The notes under the pieces are model-generated. The model saw nothing but the letters and a program-made list of their open reading frames with translations. It did not search any database and was not told where the DNA came from. A DNA stretch of 64,000 nucleotides from Clostridium hydrogeniformans DSM 21757 (GTDB lineage: Bacteria; Bacillota; Clostridia; Clostridiales; Clostridiaceae), in the NCBI RefSeq assembly GCF_000686705.1, contig NZ_JMLJ01000008.1, forward strand, positions 186,001 through 250,000, given 5' to 3'. The translations under genes were made by a program, and so were the position numbers. Position 1 is the first letter of the stretch. Each line of letters opens with the position of its first letter. This document shows positions 27,482 to 37,478 of this stretch, piece by piece.

Positions 27482-27530
27482 AAACACAATGAAGTTGTTG
27501 AGTTTCAACATAATTTCATTGTGTTTTTCT
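27482..27530 (+). terminator. Terminator after VTT gene
   Basis: AAACACAATGAA (27482-27493) pairs with TTCATTGTGTTT (27515-27526). An inner hairpin TGTTGA/TCAACA stacks on it, and T residues follow. Confidence 0.85.
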
Positions 27531-27660
27531 TTTATACTATTAACTCAAGTATGTTTACTTACAAGTCCTATTTTTCTTAAATCCTATTTTAATAAAATAA
27601 TTATAATAAAAAGGATTTATTATAGAAATGTAGAATTATTTTTTTATGAGAGGTGATATT

Positions 27661-28134
27661 GTGCTTAAGGTTAATTTAAATATCAATAACTTTGTAGTTA
27701 AGAGTGTAGATTTAAACAATGTTGCTAATATAAATGAGTGGATTTTTAAGAATATAAAAGAAGTAGAAAAGGTAAGTTTTTGGGAAAACTTCTTAGGTTA
27801 TTATATAACAGAAAACGAATTATTTTTATCTATTGAAAACCAAGAGGGCAATATAGTAGGGGCTATGAGAGGAACAATAGATGAAGAAAAAAGACTATTT
27901 ATTCTCTTTTATAATTTAACATGGGAATTAGAAGAAAGTAAGCTAAAAAAAATTATCTTTGATTCACTTTTAGGGGATATAGAATCACTAGGAATAAAAG
28001 CAACTTATATTGCTGTTATGGAGGGGGATGTAAAATCACAGTACTTTTGGAATAGTAACGGATTTACAAAAATAAGAAGAGTAAAAGAGTACTATTGTTT
28101 AGAAAATAAAGATCTCATAATAATGCATAAATGA
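27661..28134 (+). CDS. GNAT-like acetyltransferase, divergent
   Basis: The frame opens at ATG 27646, but GAGAGGTGAT directly after it fits a GTG start here (157 residues). The middle (NQEGNIVGAMRGTID) and the C terminus (SQYFWNSNGFTKIRRVKEYY) have the order of a GNAT fold. The acetyl-CoA loop (usually Q/RxxGxG/A) is not clear, so activity is uncertain. Substrate is unknown. It stands alone. Confidence 0.65.
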   Translation: MLKVNLNINNFVVKSVDLNNVANINEWIFKNIKEVEKVSFWENFLGYYITENELFLSIENQEGNIVGAMRGTIDEEKRLFILFYNLTWELEESKLKKIIFDSLLGDIESLGIKATYIAVMEGDVKSQYFWNSNGFTKIRRVKEYYCLENKDLIIMHK

Positions 28135-28237
28135 AATTTATAGTTGACTAACCATGAAATGGAAAATATAATAAGGTTATAAACTTATGGTTACGGATTT
28201 GTAATACTTTTAAAATTATGGGGTTGGGGGGATATTT

Positions 28238-28822
28238 GTGAAAAAATTTAGGTTTTTGATTTTTACAGGGTTATGTTTAGGTGGGATAACTGTTTTAGGG
28301 ACCCAAACAACTAATGCTGACACCACTGGAAATACAAAAAAGGGAGCAGTAATAAAATCTACAACCTTGTCTACTAAAAAAATTGTAACCGTACCTGAAA
28401 AAGAAAAAATAAAGGATTCAAAGGGAAGTTTAGCTTTATCTAGAGGAGGTAGCACCCAAGGGAATCAGGTGGCAGCCTATACTCATAATTTCATAGGATC
28501 TCCTTATGTTTGGGGAGCTATGGGACCAAAGGCTTTTGACTGTTCAGGTCTTACAGCCTTTGTCTATGGTAAGGTTGGTATATCCCTTCCTCATTACACT
28601 GGATCACAGTTTTCCATGGGAAGTTCAGTTCAGAGAAACGATTTAAAGCCAGGAGATTTAGTATTTTTTAATACCTATGGCCCTATATCTCATGTAGGGG
28701 TTTATATAGGTGGAGGAGAATTTATACATGCACCTGGAAGTGGTAAAAAAGTCACTATAAGTGATATTAATAATGGATATTATTCTTCTAGGTATGCAGG
28801 AGCAAGAAGATACTTAAATTAA
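28238..28822 (+). CDS. Secreted NlpC/P60 peptidoglycan endopeptidase
   Basis: NlpC/P60 enzymes cut peptide stems of peptidoglycan. The 194 residues start with a signal peptide (about 1-28, after a basic MKKF). A low-complexity linker follows, then an NlpC/P60 domain from about residue 75. Catalytic Cys102 lies in AFDCSGLT and His152 in SHVGVYIG. The domain is minimal and has no SH3 or LysM modules. The start is GTG after GGGGG. A terminator follows, so it is monocistronic. Confidence 0.9.
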   Translation: MKKFRFLIFTGLCLGGITVLGTQTTNADTTGNTKKGAVIKSTTLSTKKIVTVPEKEKIKDSKGSLALSRGGSTQGNQVAAYTHNFIGSPYVWGAMGPKAFDCSGLTAFVYGKVGISLPHYTGSQFSMGSSVQRNDLKPGDLVFFNTYGPISHVGVYIGGGEFIHAPGSGKKVTISDINNGYYSSRYAGARRYLN

Positions 28823-28839
28823 TTTTATATACTATGATT

Positions 28840-28873
28840 AAAAGCACGGGCAAATTTTGTCGGTGCTTTTTTA
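28840..28873 (+). terminator. Terminator after NlpC/P60 gene
   Basis: AAAAGCAC pairs with GTGCTTTT around a loop of about 15 nt, followed by T residues. Confidence 0.8.
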
Positions 28874-28935
28874 GTATAAAATACTTTCTTAAATAATATA
28901 TATTAATTAAAGTATTGTTTTTAGGAGGGAATAAA

Positions 28936-29643
28936 GTGAAATACACAAGATACAATTATAAGAAAAAAAATAATGACATATTTAAATTTTTATTTACTTT
29001 AATACTTATAGTCTTTACATCCTTTCTAATAGGAACTGCTGCTTATAGAGTTTTTATAAAGGGAAAGATAGAAAAAGATAATACTAATATCAATATACCT
29101 AAGGTATCTGATGACAATAATAAAGGGAATGTGATTAATAAAGAAGAAGATTTTAACTTTTATGGGGTTCAGATTGGAGTGTTTTCTAAAAAAGAAAATG
29201 CTGATAATACGAAGAATAAAATGAATAATAAATATAATGTATTCTATGGTAAAGAAAATGATAAATTAAGAGTTATGGTGGGAATATACGAAGAGGATAA
29301 GGTGAAAGAGACTATGGATGGCCTTACTAACGAAGGGTTAGCTCCAATTAAAGTTACCTTTTCATTAAAAAAGAAGGATTTTTGTGATGCAGAAATAGGA
29401 GAGATTCTACGAGGAAATCTAAAGATTTTAAATAAATTTGAAGATAAAAACAGTAAACCAATACAAACTAAGGAATTAAAAGAATGGACTAAAAATCTTA
29501 AAGAAGTAGAAAAAGATAGCAGAAATTATGAGGTTTTAGAAGAGATAAAAAAGTTTACCTTAGAGCTTCCAGATGAAATTACAAAGGATAAAGTTCCTGT
29601 ATATTATGAAGCTATATACAATGTATTGAAGAAAGTTAAGTAA
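28936..29643 (+). CDS. Membrane-anchored SPOR-domain protein
   Basis: The frame is open from 28915, but GGAGGG at 28924-28929 places the start at this GTG (235 residues). It has a basic N terminus, one membrane helix (about 15-38) and a SPOR domain (about 75-140; FYGVQIGVFSKKENAD and RVMVGIYEEDKV). A charged helical C-terminal part follows. SPOR domains bind denuded glycan strands at division sites, so the protein may act at the septum or during engulfment. It is monocistronic. Confidence 0.82.
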   Translation: MKYTRYNYKKKNNDIFKFLFTLILIVFTSFLIGTAAYRVFIKGKIEKDNTNINIPKVSDDNNKGNVINKEEDFNFYGVQIGVFSKKENADNTKNKMNNKYNVFYGKENDKLRVMVGIYEEDKVKETMDGLTNEGLAPIKVTFSLKKKDFCDAEIGEILRGNLKILNKFEDKNSKPIQTKELKEWTKNLKEVEKDSRNYEVLEEIKKFTLELPDEITKDKVPVYYEAIYNVLKKVK

Positions 29644-29690
29644 AAAGTCTATACACTTATACTTAATTAAAATATATTTATTAAACATAA

Positions 29691-29737
29691 AGGACTGTAT
29701 ACTAGTGCTATTGTACTAATATATAGTCTTTTTTATT
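29691..29737 (+). terminator. Terminator after SPOR gene
   Basis: GGACTGTATACTAGTGC pairs with GTACTAATATATAGTC with a few mismatches, followed by a T run. Confidence 0.7.
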
Positions 29738-29960
29738 ATACTTTTTTATAAGGCTATATAATGGAAAACATAGTAGGGTCTTTTTTACTTAATGTAAAGT
29801 GTTTTATTAACACATTAATATAAAGTATGCTTTTATAGAAATACATTTTAATATAGATAATTTTATTAACAAGTTTATAGTTTTTTAAACTAAAAACCTA
29901 TAAATTTGCTTGTGTATTAAAATATTAAATGGTAAACTATATAAGATGGAGGTGGTGGGG
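29738..29960. other. Leader region before DUF4321 gene with a hairpin
   Basis: Within this region, ACAAG-TTTATAG-TTTTT (from 29869) can pair with AAAAA-CTATAAA-CTTGT (to 29912). The hairpin lies about 50 bp before the start of the downstream gene. It has no long T run, and I cannot assign it. Confidence 0.35.
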
Positions 29961-30221
29961 TTGCGCGAAGGCGTGTTTAAGGGAGGATTATCATGGATAT
30001 TGATAGTTCTTTTTGCTATTTTAGGAAATTTGTTAGGTGAACTTATAGGAAATAGTGTCTATGCTCTTAGATTTTTAAAGGAATTTTATTCTATAGGTCT
30101 TACTCAACCACTAACATTGGACCTAGGGATAGTAAGTATGAGCATAGGATTAAAGTTTAATTTTAACATATTATCCATTTTAGGAATTATACTTGCTATT
30201 TTCATAATAAAAAAGTTCTAG
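29961..30221 (+). CDS. DUF4321 family small membrane protein
   Basis: GGAGG followed by a TTG at 29961 gives an 86-residue protein, the usual length for the family; upstream in-frame codons lack a ribosome binding site. It has two membrane segments (about 8-30 and 65-83) around a short loop containing FKLG-like LDLGIVSMSIGLKFNFN. It is found next to maf-radC-mreB in clostridia. Function unknown; it may belong to the envelope-growth operon that starts here. Confidence 0.75.
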   Translation: MREGVFKGGLSWILIVLFAILGNLLGELIGNSVYALRFLKEFYSIGLTQPLTLDLGIVSMSIGLKFNFNILSILGIILAIFIIKKF

Positions 30222-30233
30222 GATGTGATTAAT

Positions 30234-30800
30234 TTGAAAATTGTTTTAGCTTCAGCTTCCCCAAGAAGACAGGAACTTTTAACAAGGGTTTTAGAGGAGT
30301 TTACAGTTATAATAAGTGATTTTCAAGAAGAAACTGTAAAGTTTAATGGAGATTTTGAAGACTATGTAAAAGAAATATCAAAAGGAAAGGCAACAGATGT
30401 TGCAAGCAAGCTCGTTGGAGATTCATTAGTTATAGGAGTAGACACCATAGTTGCCTTTGAAGGAAAGGTTCTTGGAAAACCTAAGGATAATGAAGAAGCT
30501 TATGCTATGCTAAAAATGTTAAGTGGAAAAGTTCATACTGTATATTCAGGAATAACTTTAATGAAAACTTTAACCAGTGAAATTTTAAGCACTAGTGTAG
30601 CAACTAAAATAAAGTTTTCTAATTTAAGTGATGAGGAAATCTTAAATTACGTAAATACTGGGGATGCTTTAGATAAAGCAGGAGCTTATGGGATACAAGG
30701 ACTTGCAGGAGTCTTTGTTGAAGAAATTCAAGGATGCTATTATAATGTAGTAGGACTTCCTATAAATAAATTAAATAGTATGCTAAAAAACTTTCTATAA
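30234..30800 (+). CDS. maf: Nucleoside triphosphate pyrophosphatase, Maf family
   Basis: Maf proteins hydrolyse dTTP, UTP or modified nucleotides and are linked to septum control. The 188 residues start with the signature SASPRRQELL, then GVDTIVAFEGKVLGKPKD and GDALDKAGAYGIQG. I choose the TTG at 30234 because it gives the canonical MKIVLASASPRR N terminus; a GTG lies nine bases upstream. The gene sits 12 bp after the DUF4321 gene and before radC and mreB, as in Bacillus. Confidence 0.92.
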   Translation: MKIVLASASPRRQELLTRVLEEFTVIISDFQEETVKFNGDFEDYVKEISKGKATDVASKLVGDSLVIGVDTIVAFEGKVLGKPKDNEEAYAMLKMLSGKVHTVYSGITLMKTLTSEILSTSVATKIKFSNLSDEEILNYVNTGDALDKAGAYGIQGLAGVFVEEIQGCYYNVVGLPINKLNSMLKNFL

Positions 30801-30865
30801 GCTTAAAGTACATATTTTGAGGTATGGGGTAAATTCAAATATTATATAAAAGGTGAGTGCTTTTT

Positions 30866-31549
30866 ATGGATAATTTAAAAATTATGGATTTACCTGAAAA
30901 TGAGAGACCAAGAGAGAGATTAATAAAATATGGACCTAATACTTTGTCAAATTCAGAGTTACTGGCAATAATTCTGAGGAGTGGAACTAAGTATGAAAAT
31001 GTAATAGAGTTAAGCAATAGATTATTAAAGGAAAGTTCGGGAATAAATGCTTTACTAAAATCTAATTATGAAGAGCTTACCTCTTTAAAAGGAATAAAAA
31101 AAGCTAAGGCAACGCAAATTTTAGCTTTATCAGAGCTATTTAAAAGATTTAATAGCTATTTTTCAGGGGAAGCTTATAAGGTATCTTCCCCTAAGGATGT
31201 ATTTACCTTAGTTAAAAATGAAATGTCCTTATATGATAAGGAAGTCTTAAAGGTGATTATCTTAGATAGTAAAAACAGGGTTATATGTTATGAAAATATT
31301 TCTATTGGAAGCTTAAATTCTTCTATTGTTCATCCTAGGGAGGTATTTAAAGAGGCAATAAGAAAGAGTGGAGCTTCAATAGTTATTTGTCATAACCATC
31401 CATCAGGAGATTCTACACCTAGTAAAGAAGACATAAATGTAACCATTAGGTTAAAAGAATGTGGTAAAATGTTAGGCGTTGAATTAATAGACCACATAAT
31501 AATAGGAATGAATAATTATGTAAGCTTAAAAGAAAAAGGTTTATTGTAA
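30866..31549 (+). CDS. radC: RadC family JAB1/MPN-domain protein
   Basis: The 227 residues have an N-terminal helix-hairpin-helix region (about 1-100, LPENERPRERL and LTSLKGIKKAKA) and a C-terminal JAB/MPN metalloprotease-like domain with HNHPSGDSTPSKED. The cellular role of RadC is unsettled; the old link to DNA repair is doubtful. AAAGGTGAG before the ATG at 30866 decides the start. It is part of the maf-radC-mreBCD block. Confidence 0.93.
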   Translation: MDNLKIMDLPENERPRERLIKYGPNTLSNSELLAIILRSGTKYENVIELSNRLLKESSGINALLKSNYEELTSLKGIKKAKATQILALSELFKRFNSYFSGEAYKVSSPKDVFTLVKNEMSLYDKEVLKVIILDSKNRVICYENISIGSLNSSIVHPREVFKEAIRKSGASIVICHNHPSGDSTPSKEDINVTIRLKECGKMLGVELIDHIIIGMNNYVSLKEKGLL

Positions 31550-31568
31550 GGTGAAAGGAGATATATAA

Positions 31569-32588
31569 ATGGGATTATTCGGGATAACTAAAGATATGGG
31601 TATAGATTTAGGAACAGCTAATACACTTGTATATGTAAAAGGAAAGGGCATAGTTTTAAGAGAACCTTCAGTTGTGGCTATAAATAATAACACAAAAAAG
31701 CCGCTAGCTGTTGGAGCAGAAGCTAAGCTTATGATAGGTAGAACACCAGGAAATATAGTAGCTATAAGACCAATGAAAGATGGGGTTATAGCTGACTTTG
31801 ATATAACTCAAACAATGCTTAAGAAATTCATAGACAAGATTACTGCAAAATCAGCTTTTGCAAGCCCAAGAATAATAGTTTGCTTCCCATCTGGAGTAAC
31901 AGAGGTGGAAAAAAGAGCAATACTTGAGGCTACAAAGCAAGCAGGAGCTAGGGATGTTGTACTTATGGAAGAGCCTATGGCAGCAGCAATAGGAGCTGGT
32001 CTTCCAGTGGATGAACCAACTGGAAGTATGATAGTTGATATTGGAGGGGGAACCACTGAGGTTGCTGTAGTATCCCTTGGAGGAATAGTTACTGCTAAGT
32101 CCTTAAGAGTTGCAGGAGATGAATTAGATCATGCAATAATAAATTATATAAAGAAAGAATACAACCTAATGATAGGTGAAAGAACATCAGAAGCAATTAA
32201 GCTAGAATTAGGATCAGCCTTTAAGATAGAAGGTGAAGAAGAAAGAGTTATGGAAATTAAGGGTCGTGATTTAATTTCTGGATTACCAAAGATAATAGAA
32301 ATTACAGAAACTCAAATAAGAAGTGCTTTAAAAGAGCCAGTAGCATCTATTATAGAAGCTATAAAAACTACTCTTGAAAAAACTCCACCAGAGCTTTCAG
32401 CAGATATAATGGATAAAGGAATAATGCTTGCAGGCGGAGGAGCTCTTCTTAGAGGTCTTGATGAACTTATAAAGAATGAAACTCATATGCCTGTATATAT
32501 AGCTGAATCTCCTCTAGATTGTGTTGCCCTTGGAGCTGGAAAAGCTTTAGATAACTTTGACAGTATAGCAAGACAACAAAGAGGATAA
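31569..32588 (+). CDS. mreB: Rod-shape actin homologue MreB
   Basis: MreB forms short membrane-bound filaments that direct the cell-wall elongation complex. The 339 residues show the actin-fold phosphate loops ([10 protein letters not shown] and [12 protein letters not shown]), the [11 protein letters not shown] connector and the adenosine motif [12 protein letters not shown]. The length is normal. GAAAGGAGA is its SD. mreC follows after 2 bp, mreD and PBP2 after that, the classical order. Confidence 0.97.
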   Translation: MGLFGITKDMGIDLGTANTLVYVKGKGIVLREPSVVAINNNTKKPLAVGAEAKLMIGRTPGNIVAIRPMKDGVIADFDITQTMLKKFIDKITAKSAFASPRIIVCFPSGVTEVEKRAILEATKQAGARDVVLMEEPMAAAIGAGLPVDEPTGSMIVDIGGGTTEVAVVSLGGIVTAKSLRVAGDELDHAIINYIKKEYNLMIGERTSEAIKLELGSAFKIEGEEERVMEIKGRDLISGLPKIIEITETQIRSALKEPVASIIEAIKTTLEKTPPELSADIMDKGIMLAGGGALLRGLDELIKNETHMPVYIAESPLDCVALGAGKALDNFDSIARQQRG

Positions 32589-32590
32589 TC

Positions 32591-33436
32591 ATGAAGTTCT
32601 TTAAAAATAAACTGGCAGTTACTGTTGTGGTGCTGTCAGTTAGCTTTTTAGGTATAATTATTTTTACTGTAAAGAGGGACAATAAGAGTATTATAGAGAG
32701 TGGAGTAGGAACAGCATTAAATCCTATACAAAAGGTTGCATATACAATTAGTGACAAGTTTAAGGGTGCTTTAGAGTTTGCCACTAATTTTTCAAAGGTA
32801 AAGAAAGAAAATGATGATCTTGTAAAGAAGAATGACGAACTAGAAAATAAATTAGTAGAATTTAATGGGTTAAAAAGAGAAAATGAAGAATTAAAGGAAA
32901 CATTGAAATTTACAGAAGAGAGAGATAACTATAACTATGTAAAAACTAACATAATAGGAAAAGCAGGTAATAGCTTTTTAGATGGATATATAGTTGATAA
33001 GGGAACTAATGATGGATTAGCTATAGGAATGGTGGCAGTAACCTCTAAAGGGTTAGTTGGCCAGGTTACTTCAGTTGCTTCTAATTGGTCTATAGTTCAA
33101 TCTTTAGCTAATGAGAATATTTCAGTAGCAGCTATGGTTGAAAGTACTCAAGATAGTGATGGGGTAGTTAAAGGATATAAAAGTTCTTCAAATTCCATAC
33201 TTGCAAAAGTTTATCACCTTCCAGTAGATTCAGAAATTAAAGAGGATGATGTTATTTTAACTTCAGGATTAGGAGAGATATATCCTAAAAATCTTAGAAT
33301 AGGTAAAGTAATATCTGTAGAGGAAGATAAGGGTAAGGTTATGAAAATAGCTACCATAGAACCTTATGTTAACTTTAATAAGCTTCAAGATATGCTTATT
33401 GTAGTACCTAAAAATAAAAGAGAAATAAAGTATTAA
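32591..33436 (+). CDS. mreC: Cell-shape protein MreC
   Basis: MreC spans the membrane once and links MreB to PBP2 outside the cell. The 281 residues have one N-terminal helix (about 7-26), a coiled coil (about 65-100, KKENDDLVKKNDELENKL) and the two beta-barrel domains of the family, with SFLDGYIVDKGTNDGL and GLVGQVTSVASNWSIVQSL. The start lies directly after the mreB stop, so translation is coupled. Confidence 0.94.
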   Translation: MKFFKNKLAVTVVVLSVSFLGIIIFTVKRDNKSIIESGVGTALNPIQKVAYTISDKFKGALEFATNFSKVKKENDDLVKKNDELENKLVEFNGLKRENEELKETLKFTEERDNYNYVKTNIIGKAGNSFLDGYIVDKGTNDGLAIGMVAVTSKGLVGQVTSVASNWSIVQSLANENISVAAMVESTQDSDGVVKGYKSSSNSILAKVYHLPVDSEIKEDDVILTSGLGEIYPKNLRIGKVISVEEDKGKVMKIATIEPYVNFNKLQDMLIVVPKNKREIKY

Positions 33437-33449
33437 TTAGGTGATATTT

Positions 33450-33938
33450 ATGAGGAGATTTATTCTTGCATTAATATGCATAGGACTTTTAGTGTTAGAC
33501 AATACAGTTATGCCATTTCTTAGTTTTAGAGGTGCCTACGGAAGCTTACTGTTTTCTTTTGCAATATGCTATTCTATAGTTGTAGATGAGTGGGAGGCTC
33601 TGTTTATAGGATTATTATCTGGTATCCTTCAAGATATATATATGTTTAAAGGATTTGGGATAAATTCTCTTGTAAATATGATTCTTTGTATAGCAACTTG
33701 TAAAATAGGAACAAATATATTTAAAGAAAAATCATTTATTCCTGTTATAACTAATTTCTTTATGAGTATGTTAAAAGGGATCATGGTATTTTTAATACTA
33801 TATGTATTGAAACAAAACACAGACCTTCAAACTGTAGCTATAGGAAGCGTGTATAGTCTTATAATGGCTATGATTATGTATAAAAGAGTCTTTAAGTTAA
33901 GTCAGAAACCATATATGAAAAAAGATTGGAATTTTTAA
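33450..33938 (+). CDS. mreD: Cell-shape protein MreD
   Basis: MreD is a small polytopic partner of MreC and MreB. The 162 residues contain four to five membrane segments with the family pattern NTVMPFLSFRGAYGSLLFSFAI and GLLSGILQDIYMFKGFGINSL. AGGTGAT before the ATG at 33450 supports this start rather than the upstream GTG at 33441. It lies between mreC and the PBP2 gene. Confidence 0.9.
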   Translation: MRRFILALICIGLLVLDNTVMPFLSFRGAYGSLLFSFAICYSIVVDEWEALFIGLLSGILQDIYMFKGFGINSLVNMILCIATCKIGTNIFKEKSFIPVITNFFMSMLKGIMVFLILYVLKQNTDLQTVAIGSVYSLIMAMIMYKRVFKLSQKPYMKKDWNF

Positions 33939-33953
33939 AAATTAGGTGATGCT

Positions 33954-36701
33954 ATGAAAAAGAAAAGAAATTTAGACAGGTACAATGTTTTAATTGTGAT
34001 TATGCTAGTTATATTTTCTATTATTATAGTTAGACTTTTTTACGTACAAGTAATAAATTATGATAATTATAAGGAACTAGCAGCTAATAGATCTATTAAG
34101 CAGATTGCAGAAGTAGCACCAAGGGGTATGATATTAGACAGTACAGGGTCAGTTCTTGCAAAGTCTGAGCAAAGCTACATGGTAGTTTATATGGAAACTA
34201 AGGATAATAAAGCAAAGATTTTTGATACCTTAACCAATCTTTTCAAAGTTTTAGATGAAACAGGAGAGACTTTGGTAGATGAGTTCGCATTGAAAACAGA
34301 TCCATATAGATTAGAGTTTAAATCTAGCGACCCAGATGTAGTAAAAGCAATGGAAATAAGATTTAAACTTGATCGTGGTTTTGATGAAGCAATAAAAAGA
34401 AGGTTATTTAAAAATGTTGAAGAGCTTACAGATGAGCAAAAGGAAAAGGTAAATGAGGAGCTTTTAAAAATAACTCCAGAAGAAGTCTTTGATAAGCTTA
34501 TTAAAGATTATGAACTTTATAGACTTCTAGGAATGGAGCCTAAAGAAGCAAAGGATTTAAAGGGGAGCGAGATTAAGGAAAAGCTTCTTGAAAAATATTC
34601 ATTAGAAGAAATAAGAAAATATGTATTAGTTAGAGATAACATAAAGATGCAGATGTTTACAGGGTATAAGCCAGTAGTACTTTCTAGTAACATAAAGAAG
34701 GAATCAGCTTTTATCTTCCTTCAAAGACTAAATGAAATGCCTGGTATAGATATAAATATTCAGCCTATAAGATACTATCCTTATAAAGACTTAGCTTCTT
34801 CAGTTATAGGATATATAGGTTCCATAAATAGCTCTCAAAAGGAGAGATATGAAGAAAGAGGATATGATGTATCAGTAGATACTATTGGTAAATCAGGTAT
34901 AGAGTCGGCCTTTGAAAATAGATTAAAGGGAGCTAAAGGTGGTACTGTTGTTAAGGTTAATAAAGAGGGTAGAAAGACAGAGGAGCTATTTAGGCTAGAC
35001 CCAGCTCCAGGCCAGAATATACACCTTGCCCTAAGAAAGGATCTTCAATATACAGCAGAAAAAGCTTTAGAAGACACTATGCTGGCATTACAGAAAAAGG
35101 GAAGAACTGGAGACGGTCTTATAACTAAGAATGCTACAAGAGGATCTGTAGTTGTTTCGGAGGTAAACACTGGAAAAATTTTAGCTATGGCATCAAAACC
35201 AGGCTTTGATCCAAATGATTTAGCTGTACCAGGTAGGCTTACTGAAGAGCAAATAAAGGAATACTTTAGTCCAGATTTAGAAAAGTTTGGACAAGAGTAT
35301 ATAAAGAAGATGGGGCTTTCTAAAACTGTAGATGATTTATTCCCTAAGGATGAAAGAGTAAAATCCTTAAGACAGGACCCTTATGATTTATACCCAAAAC
35401 CATTCTTTAACTATGCTACCCAAGGGGTAACAGCTCCTGGATCTATTTATAAACCTTTAACAGCAATTGCAGGTCTTGAAACTGGAGTTATTAGTGCCGG
35501 AGAGGTTATTAATGATAAGGGATTCTTTAATGATACCACTACAGGATATAAAGACTTAAAAGGATTTAAAGGAAAGAATGATGGTGGTTATGCACATGGA
35601 GCTACGGATATGAGAAAAGCCATAGCAAAATCATCTAACTATTATTTCTTTGAAGTTGCCTACAGACTTGGAAAACAGATGGGAATAGATAAGTTAGCTG
35701 AATATGCGTGGAAGTTCGGACTTGGAAGTGACCCAACTAAAGAGATGAAGTCAACCACTGGAATAGAGATAGAGGAAAACATTTTTGGTCAAACTTATAA
35801 CCTTAAAAGTAATAGGGAAAGTGTTGCACTATACTCAATAATCGATGTGGTGGATAAGTTTAAACAGGGGTCCTTTGGAAGAAGTTCCTTTAAAGGAATG
35901 GATATAGGAAAAAGTAGTGAAGATAGTGATGATGTAGCAAATGCTAAGGAAGCTATTAAAGAAAGTATAAGAAAAGTTATAGGAACAGCTGGAGAAAAGG
36001 ATGAAAACTTTAATGATGTAAGTAAAGAGTTTAAGGAAAAGATTAAGGCTTTCATAGAAACTATGCCAGAGGATGAGCAAGCTACTTATATGAAACAGCT
36101 GGATGCTATGACTTATGATTTAACCTCTTATATAATATTTGATGTTAGAAATAACATAGATGCTATATATAATGTGCTTAATGCAGCTATTGGTCAGGGT
36201 ATAAATCAATTTACTCCTCTTCAAATGGTAAACTTCATTGCAACAGTAGCTAATGGTGGTACTAGATACAGAACCCATTTAGTAGACAAAATTACTGATT
36301 CTACGGGAAAGGTTATAGAAGAAGTAAAACCTCAAGTTTTAGAAAAGGTGGAAATGTCTGACGAAACTATAAGAGTTGTTAAAGAGGGAATGTATAGAAC
36401 TGTCAAGGATGGTACAGCTGGAAGTCTTGCCAGTTTCCCTATAGACAATGGAGGTAAGACTGGTAGTGCTACCTTTAAAGAAGATGGTAAACAAGATGAA
36501 CTTGGAAGAACTTCTTATGCTACCTATGTAGGTTTTGCCCCACTTGAAAAACCAGAAATAGCAGTAACTGTTGTAATATATGATGGTGGACATGGTGGTG
36601 AGGCAGTACCAGTTGCAAGAGCCATATATGAGCAGTATTTTAAGGAAGAATTAGATAAAATAGGTTATAAACCTATGTATAACTACAAATTACCAGAATA
36701 A
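33954..36701 (+). CDS. mrdA: Penicillin-binding protein 2 (elongation transpeptidase), enlarged
   Basis: PBP2 cross-links new peptidoglycan with RodA during elongation. The protein has an N-terminal helix (about 10-32), a dimerisation/pedestal region with EVAPRGMILDSTGS, and a transpeptidase domain with SxxK at Ser497 (GSIYKPLT), SxN at 560-562 (SSN) and KTGS at 835. At 915 residues it is about 200-250 longer than typical PBP2. Additions lie in the pedestal (about 75-235) and as a Lys/Glu-rich block at about 608-745, just before AIGQG. Similar long forms occur in clostridia. The SD is TTAGGTGAT. The last gene of the mre operon, it ends in a terminator. Confidence 0.93.
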   Translation: MKKKRNLDRYNVLIVIMLVIFSIIIVRLFYVQVINYDNYKELAANRSIKQIAEVAPRGMILDSTGSVLAKSEQSYMVVYMETKDNKAKIFDTLTNLFKVLDETGETLVDEFALKTDPYRLEFKSSDPDVVKAMEIRFKLDRGFDEAIKRRLFKNVEELTDEQKEKVNEELLKITPEEVFDKLIKDYELYRLLGMEPKEAKDLKGSEIKEKLLEKYSLEEIRKYVLVRDNIKMQMFTGYKPVVLSSNIKKESAFIFLQRLNEMPGIDINIQPIRYYPYKDLASSVIGYIGSINSSQKERYEERGYDVSVDTIGKSGIESAFENRLKGAKGGTVVKVNKEGRKTEELFRLDPAPGQNIHLALRKDLQYTAEKALEDTMLALQKKGRTGDGLITKNATRGSVVVSEVNTGKILAMASKPGFDPNDLAVPGRLTEEQIKEYFSPDLEKFGQEYIKKMGLSKTVDDLFPKDERVKSLRQDPYDLYPKPFFNYATQGVTAPGSIYKPLTAIAGLETGVISAGEVINDKGFFNDTTTGYKDLKGFKGKNDGGYAHGATDMRKAIAKSSNYYFFEVAYRLGKQMGIDKLAEYAWKFGLGSDPTKEMKSTTGIEIEENIFGQTYNLKSNRESVALYSIIDVVDKFKQGSFGRSSFKGMDIGKSSEDSDDVANAKEAIKESIRKVIGTAGEKDENFNDVSKEFKEKIKAFIETMPEDEQATYMKQLDAMTYDLTSYIIFDVRNNIDAIYNVLNAAIGQGINQFTPLQMVNFIATVANGGTRYRTHLVDKITDSTGKVIEEVKPQVLEKVEMSDETIRVVKEGMYRTVKDGTAGSLASFPIDNGGKTGSATFKEDGKQDELGRTSYATYVGFAPLEKPEIAVTVVIYDGGHGGEAVPVARAIYEQYFKEELDKIGYKPMYNYKLPE

Positions 36702-36708
36702 AATTAAG

Positions 36709-36734
36709 GAGGCTTGTAAAAAGCCTCTTTTTTT
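36709..36734 (+). terminator. Terminator after mrdA
   Basis: GAGGCTT (36709-36715) pairs with AAGCCTC (36721-36727), followed by seven T residues. It separates the mre and min units. Confidence 0.85.
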
Positions 36735-36828
36735 ATAAAATTTAATATAATTTATGTTTAAATTTGAAGGATTTTGATTATTGTTTGTTGAAATAGTATG
36801 TTAAGCTATTGCTGCATGGAGGTTTATT

Positions 36829-37461
36829 ATGTTTGATGACGGTATAATTATAAAAGGAAATAAGGAAGGATTAAATGCAGTTATTAAGCTGGAGAGATAT
36901 GGAGATTTTGATGATGCAATTGATGCCTTAGTTAAAAAGCTTTCAAAGGGAAAGCAGTTTTATAAAGGTTCTACATTAAAAATAACTACCAATCTAAAAT
37001 ACATAACTGATAGGGATAAGAGAAAGCTTGAAAATCTCTTATTTGAAGAATTCCTTATAAAAGAATGCATTTATGAGGATAAAGATGAAAAGATAAATAA
37101 GGTTTTTACTGGAGTTTATGAAGGTAGGACAAAGTTTATTAGAAAAACTATACGAAGCGGACAAAGTATAAGCTATGTTGGAAATATCGTAATAGTTGGA
37201 GACATTAATTCTGGAGCAGAGGTATTTGCAGGAGGAAATATAATAGTATTAGGAGCTATAAAAGGACATGTTCATGCAGGTACTAGTGGTAATGAAAGAG
37301 CTATAATTGCGGCTTTTTCTATGGAACCACAAATTATGCAAATAGGTGACATTCTTACTATATCACCTGATGATGGAGAAAAACCTCGCTATCCTGAGGT
37401 CGCAAGGATAAGAGATGGATCAATAGTAGTAGAGCCGTATCTAGTAAATAAATACATTTAA
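36829..37461 (+). CDS. minC: Septum-site inhibitor MinC
   Basis: MinC blocks FtsZ assembly away from mid-cell when recruited by MinD. The 210 residues have an N-terminal FtsZ-binding domain (about 1-100) and a C-terminal beta-helix (about 105-205) with repeated Gly turns: [49 protein letters not shown]. minD follows after 17 bp. Confidence 0.93.
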   Translation: MFDDGIIIKGNKEGLNAVIKLERYGDFDDAIDALVKKLSKGKQFYKGSTLKITTNLKYITDRDKRKLENLLFEEFLIKECIYEDKDEKINKVFTGVYEGRTKFIRKTIRSGQSISYVGNIVIVGDINSGAEVFAGGNIIVLGAIKGHVHAGTSGNERAIIAAFSMEPQIMQIGDILTISPDDGEKPRYPEVARIRDGSIVVEPYLVNKYI

Positions 37462-37478
37462 ATTGGAGGTAATTTTTT

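Noticed and set aside
30857-30865. Upstream GTG start of radC
   Set aside because: It overlaps the ribosome binding site; the ATG at 30866 is correctly spaced.
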